DNA of 64,000 nt from Candidatus Gastranaerophilales bacterium (GCA_944326525.1 CALVEG010000004.1:1-64000), one strand, 5' to 3'. Counted from the stretch's first letter, positions 8,870 through 17,633 are shown. The notes: generated from the sequence alone by a model not told the origin. Translations and numbers: made by a program.

Positions 8870-10420
8870 ATGACAAGCACCCCTGCGATTGAAGAATGGA
8901 AACCATCAAAAAATCCTTGGATAGTAATGATACCTGTTATGTTATCAGTATTTATGTTTGCGCTTGACGAGACTATTTCAAACGTTGCTCTTCCTTATAT
9001 GGCAGGAAGCTTTTCCATAAGCCACAATGAATCCACTTGGATTATTACAAGTTATCTGGTTGCATCTGGTGTAGTAATTCCTGCAGTAGATTTTTTCTGT
9101 AAACTTTTTGGCAGGAAAGCATACTTATTAATAAGTATCGCAATATTTACAATCGCATCAATTTTATGCGGAATTTCAAATTCAATGTCAATGATGCTAT
9201 TTTCAAGAGTTCTGCAAGGAATCGGAGGCGGTGGAATTATGCCGATTTCGCAAGCAATTATTTTTGAGATTTTTCCTAAAGAAAAGCGTGCTGCTGCAAT
9301 GGCAGTTTTTGGGCTTGGGGTTGTAATGGCGCCGATTATGGGGCCTGCTCTCGGGGGATATTTAACCGAAACTTTGTCATGGCCGTTTATTTATTTTGTA
9401 AATATTCCGTTTGGAATTATTGCTATTCATCTTACAAAAATGCTTGTCGAAGATCCGCCGTATGCAAGAAAACAAAAGAACGTTTCAATGGATTATTCGG
9501 GATTTTTCTTCCTGACGGTATGGCTTTTAACTTTGCAGATCGTACTTGATAAAGGGAATGATGCAGATTGGTTTGGAGCTGCATGGATTTGCAAAACTTT
9601 TGCTATATCAATGATGGCAATGGTTGCATTTTTTATGATTCAAATTAAAAAAGAGAAACCATTAATTGATTTATCGGTTATGAAAGACGGGAATTTTTTC
9701 TTCGGAACAATAGTTTTAGTTGTGTTAATGGGAGTAATGATGGCTTCTGCTGCAATTTTACCTTCAATGCTTCAGCAATTAATGGGATACACTTCATTCT
9801 TAAGCGGAATTTCCATGGTACCTCGAGGAGGAGGATGCCTTCTTGCAACAGTTATTTGCGGAGTTCTAACCCCAAAAATTGGAACTAAACCTTTGATTAT
9901 TGCAGGACTTATAATCCTTGGAATAGGCGGATTAATGTTTGGTGAAATTAATACACAAATAGCACTTGTAGATATTGCTCTTCCAAACTTTGTATTCGGA
10001 TTAGGAATGATTATGGCAATGGTTCCGATGATGAACCTTTCTTGCAGCACTTTAACAAATGCTCAGCAAACAAATGCTGCTGGTGTACAAAACCTTCTTA
10101 AAAACATTGGAGCTGCTGTCGGAACTTCAATTGCAACAACAATGATTTCAAGATTTGCGCAGGCTCATCAGATGATGATGGTCGGACATCTAAATTATAC
10201 AAGTGACACGTTTGTTGCTAAAGCTAACGCTCTTGCAGGAAGCCTTTCTGCTATTACCGATATCTCTGCAGCAAAAGAAATGGCTAATTATCAAATTTAT
10301 CATCAGCTTCTCCAACAGGCAAACCTTTGGGGGTATGTCGAAACTTTCAGATATTTCGGGCTTATGGCTTTGGTGATTATCCCGCTTGTACTTATAATCA
10401 GACAGAGAAAAGCTCATTAA
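8870..10420 (+). CDS. MFS drug-efflux permease, DHA2 (EmrB/QacA) family
   Basis: A 516-residue integral membrane protein with about 14 hydrophobic helices. The signature LDETISNVALPYMAGSF of the 14-TM drug:H+ antiporters is at residues 28-44, and the antiporter motif C appears as GVVMAPIMGPALGGYL. It should export hydrophobic compounds using the proton gradient. A GGAGAAAG ribosome site precedes the start. EmrB-type permeases usually work with an EmrA adaptor and an outer membrane channel; neither is adjacent. It is 144 bp downstream of the polyene-like cluster on the same strand, so export of that product is a possible but unproven link. Confidence 0.88.
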   Translation: MTSTPAIEEWKPSKNPWIVMIPVMLSVFMFALDETISNVALPYMAGSFSISHNESTWIITSYLVASGVVIPAVDFFCKLFGRKAYLLISIAIFTIASILCGISNSMSMMLFSRVLQGIGGGGIMPISQAIIFEIFPKEKRAAAMAVFGLGVVMAPIMGPALGGYLTETLSWPFIYFVNIPFGIIAIHLTKMLVEDPPYARKQKNVSMDYSGFFFLTVWLLTLQIVLDKGNDADWFGAAWICKTFAISMMAMVAFFMIQIKKEKPLIDLSVMKDGNFFFGTIVLVVLMGVMMASAAILPSMLQQLMGYTSFLSGISMVPRGGGCLLATVICGVLTPKIGTKPLIIAGLIILGIGGLMFGEINTQIALVDIALPNFVFGLGMIMAMVPMMNLSCSTLTNAQQTNAAGVQNLLKNIGAAVGTSIATTMISRFAQAHQMMMVGHLNYTSDTFVAKANALAGSLSAITDISAAKEMANYQIYHQLLQQANLWGYVETFRYFGLMALVIIPLVLIIRQRKAH

Positions 10421-10489
10421 TTTTATTTAAAAATTACCTTATAAACATTTCCCCATTAGGAGAATAGTATTATCTATAAAAAGTTTTTA

Positions 10490-10514
10490 CCTTAAAAATG
10501 TAATATTTTTAAGG
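10490..10514 (+). promoter_or_regulatory. Hairpin covering the ribosome binding site of the cupin gene
   Basis: CCTTAAAAAT (10490-10499) pairs perfectly with ATTTTTAAGG (10505-10514) around a 5-nt loop. The 3' arm includes the start of the AAGGAG ribosome binding site (10511-10516) of the gene at 10524. It could hold translation down until melted, or be a DNA operator. Confidence 0.4.
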
Positions 10515-10523
10515 AGAATTTTT

Positions 10524-10829
10524 ATGTTTTACAATGTTTTAAAAGCAAAAGAAATAGTAAATCTTGACGGCGGAAAATTTGAAAGAAAAATACTGCTTGA
10601 AAAAGATGAAAGCTGTTTGAGTATAATTGCAATTAAAAAAGAAGAAATAATTGATACTCATACCTCCGCATGTGACACCGCAGTTTATGTAATTGACGGC
10701 GAAATTGAACTTCATTTTGACGCTGAAAAGTTTACAATTGCAAAAGGTGAAATTATGATGTTCAAAAAAGATGAACATCACAAAGTTTTAGCAAACAAAG
10801 ACAGTAAATTTTTATTAATCAAAATTTAG
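10524..10829 (+). CDS. Small cupin-domain protein
   Basis: A 101-residue single-domain cupin. The beta-barrel is visible from the pattern DTHTSACDTAVYVIDGEIELHF...AKGEIMMFKKDEHHKV, which covers cupin motifs 1 and 2. Putative metal ligands are His and Glu/Asp in motif 1 and His in the DEHHKV segment. Such small cupins bind metals or small ligands, and no specific substrate can be read from the sequence. A strong AAGGAG site precedes the start inside a hairpin. It is convergent with the alcohol dehydrogenase gene 26 bp downstream. Confidence 0.8.
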   Translation: MFYNVLKAKEIVNLDGGKFERKILLEKDESCLSIIAIKKEEIIDTHTSACDTAVYVIDGEIELHFDAEKFTIAKGEIMMFKKDEHHKVLANKDSKFLLIKI

Positions 10830-10854
10830 CAATTTCAGAATTTGCCAATACTGT

Positions 10855-11898
10855 TTAATCAGGTTCAACAGCAACTTTCAAGCAGCCTGCGGGTTTTTCT
10901 TCAAACAACTTGTAGGCTGCTTCTATTTCACTCAATTTAAATTTGTGAGTAATCAAAAAGTCGGTTGAAATCTTCTTTTCAGCAATTAATTTTACAAGCT
11001 TTTCACAATGAACGGCATCGACGCCTCCTGTTTTAAATGTCAGATTTTTGCCATACATTTGAGGAAGCGGAAGCGTCATATTTTCCTCATACATTGCAAC
11101 AACTCCGACAACAGAATTTGGTCGAGCTATTCTCCAAGCCATGTTAAAAGTTTCCTTTGTGCCCGCGCATTCTATAACTCCGTCTGCACCTCTTGTTTCT
11201 GTCAGATTTTTAATTTCTTTTTCTATATCACATCTAGCAGGATTAAATGTATAATCAGCAATTCCATTTTCAAAAGCGATTTTTAACCTTGAATCATCCA
11301 CATCAATTGCCACAACTTTTGAAGCACCCAAATATTTTGCGCACATCATAGCACACAATCCGACAGGTCCTGCTCCGATTACGGCTATCGTATCACCTGA
11401 TTTAATCTCACACATCTCAGCCCCAAAATATCCGCTTGATAAAATATCACCCACAAACAAAGCATTTTCATAACTTACACCATCCGGAAGCTTTGTTAAT
11501 CCGTTATCAGCATAAGGAACTCTAACATATTCACACTGGCATCCGTCAATTTTACACCCGAGTTCCCATCCTCCATGAATACAGTTATTTATAAATCCTC
11601 TTTTACAAAAATAACACTCTCCGCAAAAAGTTTCACAATTTGCACTAACCCTATCACCGATCGCAAGCTTTTTAACTTCACTTCCAACTTCAACAACTTC
11701 TCCGACAAATTCATGCCCTAGAATTATGTCATTTTTCGCCAAAGGTACAAAACCTTTCTTTATATGCAAATCACTTGTGCAAATAGCTGAAAGCTTAACT
11801 TTGACTATCGCATCTTTTGAATCTTTAATTTGAGGCTTTTCTCTTTCACAAAGCTTTATTCCGCCCTCAAAATTCTTATTATAAACAAGCCCTTTCAT
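10855..11898 (-). CDS. Zinc-dependent alcohol/polyol dehydrogenase (MDR family)
   Basis: A 347-residue medium-chain dehydrogenase. The catalytic-zinc residues lie in SAICTSD and GHEFVGEVVEVG. The structural-zinc lobe is a four-Cys set (CGECYFCKRGFINNC), and the NAD(P)-binding motif is GAGPVGLCAMM followed by AIDVDDSR. The acidic residue after the glycine motif suggests NAD+ preference. The start was set at 11898 because AAGGAG lies 7 bases upstream; an in-frame extension back to 11970 has a hydrophobic, unlikely N-terminus. It oxidises a secondary alcohol or polyol (threonine or sorbitol dehydrogenase-like), substrate unknown. Confidence 0.87.
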   Translation of the reverse strand: MKGLVYNKNFEGGIKLCEREKPQIKDSKDAIVKVKLSAICTSDLHIKKGFVPLAKNDIILGHEFVGEVVEVGSEVKKLAIGDRVSANCETFCGECYFCKRGFINNCIHGGWELGCKIDGCQCEYVRVPYADNGLTKLPDGVSYENALFVGDILSSGYFGAEMCEIKSGDTIAVIGAGPVGLCAMMCAKYLGASKVVAIDVDDSRLKIAFENGIADYTFNPARCDIEKEIKNLTETRGADGVIECAGTKETFNMAWRIARPNSVVGVVAMYEENMTLPLPQMYGKNLTFKTGGVDAVHCEKLVKLIAEKKISTDFLITHKFKLSEIEAAYKLFEEKPAGCLKVAVEPD

Positions 11899-11985
11899 AT
11901 AAATCTCCTTTTTAAGCAATAATAACCCAAATATATAATAGCAAAAAATACATATAAATTCTTTTTTCACTAAACTTCCCTCCGA

Positions 11986-12013
11986 TTAAACATTAAAAAA
12001 AATAAACTATAAT
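11986..12013 (+). promoter_or_regulatory. Promoter of the charged-helix gene
   Basis: TTAAAC (11986-11991), a 16-bp spacer and TATAAT (12008-12013) lie 47 bp before the start at 12060. Confidence 0.5.
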
Positions 12014-12059
12014 CAATTTGTGAATAGCAAATATCACACACAAATAAGGGAGATGAAAA

Positions 12060-12251
12060 ATGAAAGAAACACTAAAAGAAAAAGCCGAACATACAGCTGA
12101 AAACATCAAAGAAAAAACAGACGAAATTAAAGAAAACATCAAACACAGTGCCGAACATATTAAAGAAAAAATGGAAGAAAAAGCGGACGAAATAAAAGTA
12201 AAACACGAATTAAAAAAAGAAGAAAAAGCTGAAAAAAAGGCTGAAAAGTAA
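12060..12251 (+). CDS. Small, highly charged helical protein (LEA/YtxH-like composition)
   Basis: A 63-residue protein made almost entirely of Lys, Glu and Ala in an 11-residue-like periodicity (repeated AEHIKEK / ADEIKEN units). It should form one long amphipathic helix. Composition resembles late-embryogenesis-abundant-like or apolipoprotein-like stress proteins that protect membranes or proteins, but such similarity is compositional only. AAGGGAGATG precedes the start, and a promoter and a strong terminator frame the gene, so it is a real single-gene unit. The antisense frame is a Ser/Phe-rich shadow. Confidence 0.75.
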   Translation: MKETLKEKAEHTAENIKEKTDEIKENIKHSAEHIKEKMEEKADEIKVKHELKKEEKAEKKAEK

Positions 12252-12255
12252 AGGA

Positions 12256-12290
12256 AAAGCGGGCGGAGCAAAGTTTACCCCGCCCGCTTT
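12256..12290 (+). terminator. GC-rich hairpin, intrinsic terminator
   Basis: An 11-bp perfect stem (AAAGCGGGCGG / CCGCCCGCTTT) lies right after the charged-helix gene and before the convergent metalloprotease gene. It has A-runs and T-runs at the foot but only a weak T-tract. Confidence 0.7.
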
Positions 12291-12302
12291 ATCCGAAAAT
12301 TA

Positions 12303-12701
12303 TTATGCAATTACGTTTAATTTATTACCATTTTGCTGGTGGTTATTTTTATAATTTTGAGCTTGAAGTTTAATTTGTCTTGCTTGATTTGCGACTTTAA
12401 AATCCTGTTCTGAAGGATCCATTGGTGCCATTGCAGAACTTATCACAGTATTGGCATCCTTAATTGTTTTATCAGGATTATTCTTATCAAGAGATGGCAT
12501 CCTAATCGGCACATGCCCGCCAATCGGAATACCGTTTTTGTCACGTTCAATTACGATACCGCCTGCAAGGCTGCCGCCGGCTCTTTGATGTGCAAGTTCG
12601 TGTGAATAGATCTCGTTATACCTTTGATTAATCATATCTTGACGAGCTTGATTCTGCGCAAATGCGTAATTGTTGGCAAACATTTTAACAGCACTAATCA
12701 T
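12303..12701 (-). CDS. SprA-related putative metalloprotease
   Basis: A 132-residue protein of the SprA-related family. The zincin motif HELAH is at about residues 34-38 in IYSHELAHQRAGGSLAGG, followed by the family's glycine-rich segment and a GIPIGGHVPIRMP stretch. The two His and the Glu of HExxH are intact, so zinc-dependent peptidase activity is plausible, although none has been shown for many members. No signal peptide, so it is probably cytoplasmic. It has its own promoter (12730-12758) and is divergent from the secreted protein gene at 12851. Confidence 0.75.
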   Translation of the reverse strand: MISAVKMFANNYAFAQNQARQDMINQRYNEIYSHELAHQRAGGSLAGGIVIERDKNGIPIGGHVPIRMPSLDKNNPDKTIKDANTVISSAMAPMDPSEQDFKVANQARQIKLQAQNYKNNHQQNGNKLNVIA

Positions 12702-12729
12702 AATTACAATTCCTAACCTTTCTGCTATA

Positions 12730-12758
12730 ATTGTAGCAAATTTTTATTAACTTGGCAA
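12730..12758 (-). promoter_or_regulatory. Promoter of the SprA-like gene
   Basis: On the minus strand, -35 TTGCCA (12753-12758), 17-bp spacer, -10 TACAAT (12730-12735), about 29 bp before the start at 12701. Confidence 0.65.
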
Positions 12759-12780
12759 TAGCACATTTGAATTACTTAGA

Positions 12781-12808
12781 TTGTTTTCAAAATAATTTCT
12801 GCTATAAT
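12781..12808 (+). promoter_or_regulatory. Extended -10 promoter of the secreted protein gene at 12851
   Basis: TTGTTT (12781-12786), 16-bp spacer, TGC-TATAAT (12800-12808). A near copy of the -10 region, TTTCTGCTATAATTGTAG, occurs at about 12719-12736, so two similar promoter-like elements lie about 80 bp apart. Confidence 0.7.
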
Positions 12809-12850
12809 GTAGGTAATAAAGGGTTAGTCAACATCTTTAACGGAGGATTA

Positions 12851-13234
12851 ATGATAAAAAAAGTTTTCGGTATAGCAATTTTAATGGCACTAGCAGCACC
12901 TGCAGTAATGGCAGATGGCAGAGGTAATTCTAACAACTACGTTCCGCCGGAAGGTTACGGACAGGATTTGAACAGTTATATGTATATGAATTATAAAAAC
13001 AGCGAAGCTCAAGATGATGCAGATGATTATGCAATGCCAGTTCCAAAATTTTTCCAACGAAACAAAGAAGAAGTTGCAGCTAAACGTGAACCGCATGAAA
13101 TCAAAAAAAATTCAGACGGAAAAATGAAAACTGCTCCAATGAGTTTTGAACAGTTTCCACAGAATTATGACAGCAGCCAGCAGATGTTTATGATGCAAAA
13201 CGGTATGCAAAATATGTATGGAATGCCTTTCTAA
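12851..13234 (+). CDS. Secreted hypothetical protein, 127 aa
   Basis: The start at 12851 is chosen because ACGGAGGATTA precedes it and it opens a clear signal peptide (MIKKVFGIAILMALAAPAVMA, cleavage near residue 21). An upstream in-frame ATG at 12752 lacks a ribosome site. The mature part is hydrophilic and rich in Asn, Gln, Tyr and Met, ending in a Met/Gln-rich stretch (SSQQMFMMQNGMQNMYGMPF). It is probably periplasmic or at the outer surface. I recognise no family. Its stop codon overlaps that of the convergent gene by 3 bp. Confidence 0.75.
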   Translation: MIKKVFGIAILMALAAPAVMADGRGNSNNYVPPEGYGQDLNSYMYMNYKNSEAQDDADDYAMPVPKFFQRNKEEVAAKREPHEIKKNSDGKMKTAPMSFEQFPQNYDSSQQMFMMQNGMQNMYGMPF

Positions 13235-13800
13235 GGCGTCAATTCTTTTTCTACAATCGGCGGAATTGGCGAGGTAATTAGCATTGTCATATATTTGTCA
13301 TTGTCGGCCCGCACTTTTTCTGCTATCTTAAATATTTCATCGTTATTCTTGAAGAAATACTTAACTGCATAGCGAAATTCCGTAATCCCTTCAATCGGAT
13401 TTTTTTCGTACTTGTAAACGTTATATGTAAAGAAATTTTTGCCGTTTTCTCTTCCGTTTTCCAAGTAACTTATAACTGCCTGATCTGTCTTTTTGTTTTC
13501 AGCAAATTTCAACAACAAACAGGTATCATCACTTTCAATTTCTTTGTCTATATCCTTTGCGTAATCAATCGGATCCTTATTCTCAGGCAAATGATAAACA
13601 CCAATCATTTTTGTCCAAGAATTGTGGTTTTCGCCTGTCGGGAAATATTCATTCATTGCGTTTGGCAAATTTAGAGATTGTGCAGTTGCTTTCAAAGTAA
13701 AATTCTGGTTATCAAATTTAATTTCATTTGCTTCCGCACCATACATAAAAGATATTGTCACCAAAAGCGATAACGCCAAAATATTTAAAATATTCTTCAT
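13231..13800 (-). CDS. Secreted hypothetical protein, 189 aa
   Basis: The start at 13800 follows AAAAGGAAAAA and opens a signal peptide (MKNILNILALSLLVTISFMYGAEA). An in-frame extension to 13836 puts charged residues ahead of it and is less likely. The mature protein is a mixed alpha/beta domain of about 165 residues without Cys. The layout (signal peptide, ENHNSWTKMIGVYHLPENKDP, alternating strands) resembles small periplasmic domains involved in stress or lipoprotein-like functions, but I cannot place it. Convergent with the gene ending at 13234. Confidence 0.75.
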   Translation of the reverse strand: MKNILNILALSLLVTISFMYGAEANEIKFDNQNFTLKATAQSLNLPNAMNEYFPTGENHNSWTKMIGVYHLPENKDPIDYAKDIDKEIESDDTCLLLKFAENKKTDQAVISYLENGRENGKNFFTYNVYKYEKNPIEGITEFRYAVKYFFKNNDEIFKIAEKVRADNDKYMTMLITSPIPPIVEKELTP

Positions 13801-13903
13801 TATAATTTTTCCTTTTCTGCTTATCATTTTAAACACATCGTAAAAAGAAAAAATTACACTTGTTACTGATTTACAAGGCGAATTTTTAGATTTTTAAATT
13901 AAA

Positions 13904-14539
13904 TTACCTATTAAAATAATCATACATTTCGGACTGCAAAAGATTATCCATCAGCTTGGCACAATCCTTGACGTCTGAAGGATTATGCATTCTTCTTGCT
14001 TCATCATAATAGTTTTCACCGAAGATTTTCTTTAAATCATCACCCATGCACATCCCTTTACTTAATTCTTCACTCGCCAAATAATCTTCATTAATAACAA
14101 ATTTTTCTTCGGGTTTTTGTGAAATTTCTCTTATTGTCCTTGCAAGGTATGTAAATAACGGAAGATTTTTGTCATCCAATTCAAGAGGTTCATCATTTAT
14201 AAAAAATGATGATTCCTTAGAAAAATTACCATCTTCTTTTGATAACTCTCTATTAAAAAATATATTTAAGAAATTTTTATGTATAGGATTTCTAAAATTT
14301 GAAGTTTTCAGATGTGATTTTTCAAGAGCCTTCTGAAATTCCGTGTAATGCTTACCATTAAAATCATCCGTAAGCTGCATATTCAACAAATACCCTTCTT
14401 CCAATTGAAAATCCGGCCCTGGCATCTGAAAAATCCTCTTCCAGCTTTGATCATTTTCCTTTATCATATTTAATTTTGCGTAGTCAAACGATGTTTTTAT
14501 ATATCCGATATTTTTTATTCCGGTAAATGTAACTTGCAT
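13904..14539 (-). CDS. Hypothetical protein with N-terminal F-x-G tag
   Basis: A 211-residue, probably cytoplasmic protein without signal peptide or membrane helix. It begins MQVTFTGIKNIGYIKTS, carrying the F-x-G element also seen near the N-terminus of the proteins at 28059, 42610 and 48757. The rest is acidic and helical (ELSKEDGNFSKESS...SQKPEEKFVINED) and matches no family I know. AAGGAAGG precedes the start. It is monocistronic and divergent from the DUF4186 gene. Confidence 0.75.
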   Translation of the reverse strand: MQVTFTGIKNIGYIKTSFDYAKLNMIKENDQSWKRIFQMPGPDFQLEEGYLLNMQLTDDFNGKHYTEFQKALEKSHLKTSNFRNPIHKNFLNIFFNRELSKEDGNFSKESSFFINDEPLELDDKNLPLFTYLARTIREISQKPEEKFVINEDYLASEELSKGMCMGDDLKKIFGENYYDEARRMHNPSDVKDCAKLMDNLLQSEMYDYFNR

Positions 14540-14642
14540 TGATATCCTTCCTTTATATAATCTATATCAATATTAAACCGAATAAAAATATTTTTTGCTG
14601 TTATATTTTATTTTTTTACAAATTTTATGATAACCTGAAATT

Positions 14643-14996
14643 ATGTACGATAAAATTTTTGAAAAACTAAAGAAATCCGAATTCAGAAGCCGATTTAAAT
14701 TAAAAGAAAAAGACCGAGAATATCTGCTCTCAAAAGGTTTTGAAACAATTAAAACTCACGCGCGGGATTTTATATCAAAGAGAATTGCGCCGGCAAACCC
14801 ATCGAATGACGGAAAACAAACACCCACAAAAGGCCACCCAGTTTTTACAGCTCAACATGCAACCGCTTGTTGCTGCAGAGGCTGCATAAATAAATGGCAC
14901 AAATTCCCTAAAGATGTACCACTAACCCAAGAACAACAAGAATATTTGGTTGAAATTATTATGGAATGGTTGAGAAGACAAGTCGAAAAAGAATAA
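14643..14996 (+). CDS. DUF4186 family protein
   Basis: A 117-residue protein matching DUF4186 along its length: an N-terminal FEKLKKSEFRSRFKL, a central KGHPVFTAQHATACCCRGCINKWH and a C-terminal helix. The cluster of three Cys plus CxxC and His residues in the centre suggests a metal site. Function of the family is unknown. There is no ribosome site before ATG 14643; a TATGAT -10-like box lies 11-16 bases upstream, so the leader is very short. It is followed 17 bp later by ybaK on the same strand. Confidence 0.82.
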   Translation: MYDKIFEKLKKSEFRSRFKLKEKDREYLLSKGFETIKTHARDFISKRIAPANPSNDGKQTPTKGHPVFTAQHATACCCRGCINKWHKFPKDVPLTQEQQEYLVEIIMEWLRRQVEKE

Positions 14997-15013
14997 TTTT
15001 TTTAGAGGTTTTT

Positions 15014-15487
15014 ATGGAATTTAAAACAAATGTAATGCGAATGCTTGATAAATTAAAAATTAATTATAAACATTATACTTACGCTGACACTGAAGCAATA
15101 AGTGGAATTGAGGTTGCGACCGTCCTCAATCAAAACCCTGCACAGGTGTTTAAAACTCTTGTAACTGTTTCAAAATCTAAAAAATATTATGTTTTTATGC
15201 TCCCTGTCGCCGAGGAATTGGACTTGAAAAAAGCAGCCCATGCAGTCGGCGAAAAGTCAATCGAAATGCTTAAATCAAAAGAACTTTTGCCGCTGACAGG
15301 TTACATTCACGGAGGCTGCTCGCCTATCGGGATGAAAAAGTTTTTCCCGACGACAATTGACAAATCCGCCGAAAATTTCAGCACAATAATTTTCAGCGCA
15401 GGCAAAATCGGTTATCAGATTGAACTTAGCCTAAATGATCTTCAAAAAGTTATAAAAATTCAAACTGCAGAGATTACTGCATCATAA
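15014..15487 (+). CDS. ybaK: Cys-tRNA(Pro)/Cys-tRNA(Cys) deacylase YbaK
   Basis: A 157-residue protein of the YbaK/EbsC family, which hydrolyses Cys mis-attached to tRNA(Pro). Family blocks are evident: KINYKHYTYADTEAISGIEVA at the N-terminus, NPAQVFKTLVT (the catalytic Lys lies in QVFKTL) and LLPLTGYIHGGCSPIGMKK. The start at 15014 is set by AGAGG 8 bases upstream; a frame extension overlapping the DUF4186 gene is unlikely. It sits 17 bp after DUF4186 and its end overlaps the convergent HD gene by 6 bp. Confidence 0.9.
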   Translation: MEFKTNVMRMLDKLKINYKHYTYADTEAISGIEVATVLNQNPAQVFKTLVTVSKSKKYYVFMLPVAEELDLKKAAHAVGEKSIEMLKSKELLPLTGYIHGGCSPIGMKKFFPTTIDKSAENFSTIIFSAGKIGYQIELSLNDLQKVIKIQTAEITAS

Positions 15488-16288
15488 ATAGCACTTGCGT
15501 TCCTGACCTTCGACACCTGCGTAGAGTTCCACGTATTGTTTAGCAGGACTTGAATCAATTTTAGTCAGCAAAACTTCTTCCACTTGGAAAAAACCGACAT
15601 CACCTGACATTTCGACATCAATCTTTATAGGTTTTCTCTCTCCGTGATGAATACCTATACGATTAATAGCATTTGCAGAATACTTATGAATATCTCCAAC
15701 ACGCGGGGTTTTGTTTATAGACATCGGAATTCTTGCTCTGCCTTTTGTCATATCGCAACCGTCTGCAATTAGGATTATTCCGGCCTCTATTGAGTGAATT
15801 TTAGTGGTCGACATATGCCCGATAATCGCTTCTGTCGCAAGGGATTTTATAATTACTCTTTTGTGAAGATTGTCAGGAAAAATATGTCTTAAAGCTCTTT
15901 CAATCAATGGTTGAGCCAAAATTGCAGACATATCTTCATGTCCCTGACGTCCTATCATCATCCCTAAATCATGCATCAAGCCAGCCAAAATTACCGCACA
16001 CATGCTATCTTCAAAAGTTCCTGTTTCTTCGGCCTCAAGTGAAGTTTTTATGTTGCTGTCGTGAAGAATATTCAACATCTTTATTGCATTTCCGACAACC
16101 TGCCTCATATGAACAGGCCCGTGGTCGTTATAACCTAAGCGTTTTATAGAAACAGTGTTTGCATAATCCTGCATCTCTTGCAATTCTTCGTCAGCAAAAA
16201 GATAATTTACTAACTCAAGACATTTGGGGCTTTTTTCTAATCTTCGTTGAATTTTTGATTCAATCGAAACTTCTTTAACCGATTTCAT
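15482..16288 (-). CDS. HD-domain phosphohydrolase
   Basis: A 268-residue HD-superfamily protein. Metal-binding residues are visible as His in NDHGPVHMRQVV, the HD pair in LAGLMHDLGM and a later His in EAIIGHMSTTKIHSIEAG, followed by ADGCDMTKGRARIP. The HD domain spans about residues 50-190; a C-terminal 70-residue region (IKIDVEMSGDVGFFQVEE) forms strands. Such proteins are metal-dependent phosphohydrolases or phosphodiesterases; the substrate cannot be told. No membrane segment. Single gene, convergent with ybaK. Confidence 0.85.
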   Translation of the reverse strand: MKSVKEVSIESKIQRRLEKSPKCLELVNYLFADEELQEMQDYANTVSIKRLGYNDHGPVHMRQVVGNAIKMLNILHDSNIKTSLEAEETGTFEDSMCAVILAGLMHDLGMMIGRQGHEDMSAILAQPLIERALRHIFPDNLHKRVIIKSLATEAIIGHMSTTKIHSIEAGIILIADGCDMTKGRARIPMSINKTPRVGDIHKYSANAINRIGIHHGERKPIKIDVEMSGDVGFFQVEEVLLTKIDSSPAKQYVELYAGVEGQERKCYL

Positions 16289-16444
16289 AATATTTATTCC
16301 TTATCAAAAAATCTCTTCTATTTATATAATACCCTATTTTTGAGAAAACTTAAAGCCCGATATTTAAATTTTTAACCAAAGTTACGGAAAAACACTTGTG
16401 TTTATTATACAATATCAGGCAGAAAGAGCGGAGGTTATTTCTTG

Positions 16445-17611
16445 ATGCGAAAATCAACATGCCTTTTACCCCTTGCACTTGGCACATTCGGGCTTGGGCT
16501 TGCAGAATTTGTAATGATGGGAGTCCTTCCTGACGTTGCAAAAGCTATGAATGTTTCTATTCCGTCTGCGGGAAATTTTATATCATTTTACGCACTCGGA
16601 GTGGTTTTTGGATCAATTTTGCTTGTAATTTTCGGAAGAAAAGAGCCTTTAAAGAAAATTTTAATCATTTTATTTTCAATTTTTACGATAGCAAATCTTG
16701 CTTCTTCTTTTGCTCAAAACTATTACATATTTTGTTTATTAAGATTTGCCGCAGGACTTCCGCACGGGGCATTTTTCGGTGTCGGTTCAATTGTAGCCGA
16801 TAAGCTTGCAGATAACGACAAAGGAAATCAAGCTGTTGCAAAAATGTTTTTCGGAATGACCGCAGCAAATCTTGGCGGAATCCCAATCGGTACATTTTTA
16901 AGCCATAGTTTTTCTTGGAGATTAACCTTTTTACTTATCGGAATTTACGGACTTTTGGTTTTATATTCGCTTAAAAGGCTTATTCCTGAAGTTAAACCGC
17001 TTCCTGACAAAGGTTTTCGAGGACAATTTGGAATATTCAAATCGCTTGCGCCCTGGTTATTAATTTTTGCCGTAATCCTTGGTAACGGCGGGATTTTCTG
17101 CTTGTATAGCTATATAAATCCGCTTCTTGTAAAAGTTTCTCATATTGAGCCGAAATTTATTTCTCTGATAATGATTCTGGCTGGAGCCGGTATGTGCACG
17201 GGAAATATTATCAGCGGAAAGCTTTCGGATAAGTTTTCACCCTCAAAAGTTGCAGGATGTACTCAACTTATTGCAGCAATTGCGCTTGCCGGAATGTTCT
17301 TTTTCTCGTCAAATCCTTTTATTGCAGTAACTTTGATGTGCGTCTGTACAGCTTGTCTGTTTGCAGTTTCAGTTCCTCAGCAGGTACTTTTGATTAAAAA
17401 CTCAAAAGGCGGCGAAATCCTTGGAGCTTCTTGTGCTCAAATTTCTTTTAACCTTGGAAATGCCATCGGCGCTTACATCGGAGGAATCCCCATAACTCTT
17501 GGACTGGGGTACCAATATACCGCAGTTCCGGGAATTTTGTTTGCATTTACTGGATTTTTAATTTTATTCGGGTTCTACATCAGATACAAAAAATTCCCCG
17601 AAAAAATATAA
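16445..17611 (+). CDS. MFS transporter, DHA1 (AraJ/sugar-efflux-like) family
   Basis: A 388-residue permease with about 12 hydrophobic helices. Its N-terminal block LGTFGLGLAEFVMMGVLPDVAKAM is the hallmark of the AraJ/NepI/purine-arabinose efflux branch, followed by GSILLVIFGRKEPLKK (motif A) and FAAGLPHGAFFGVGSIVADK. It probably exports sugars, nucleosides or drugs by proton antiport. GGAGG at 16430-16434 serves either ATG 16445 or an in-frame TTG at 16442; ATG was chosen. Convergent with ispE, 22 bp apart. Confidence 0.87.
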   Translation: MRKSTCLLPLALGTFGLGLAEFVMMGVLPDVAKAMNVSIPSAGNFISFYALGVVFGSILLVIFGRKEPLKKILIILFSIFTIANLASSFAQNYYIFCLLRFAAGLPHGAFFGVGSIVADKLADNDKGNQAVAKMFFGMTAANLGGIPIGTFLSHSFSWRLTFLLIGIYGLLVLYSLKRLIPEVKPLPDKGFRGQFGIFKSLAPWLLIFAVILGNGGIFCLYSYINPLLVKVSHIEPKFISLIMILAGAGMCTGNIISGKLSDKFSPSKVAGCTQLIAAIALAGMFFFSSNPFIAVTLMCVCTACLFAVSVPQQVLLIKNSKGGEILGASCAQISFNLGNAIGAYIGGIPITLGLGYQYTAVPGILFAFTGFLILFGFYIRYKKFPEKI

Positions 17612-17633
17612 TTTCACTTTTTAAAATCCAGTT

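Noticed and set aside
11993-12271. Minus-strand Ser/Phe-rich frame opposite the charged-helix gene
   Set aside because: It mirrors the Lys/Glu-rich real gene, which has a promoter, ribosome site and terminator; the opposite frame has none.
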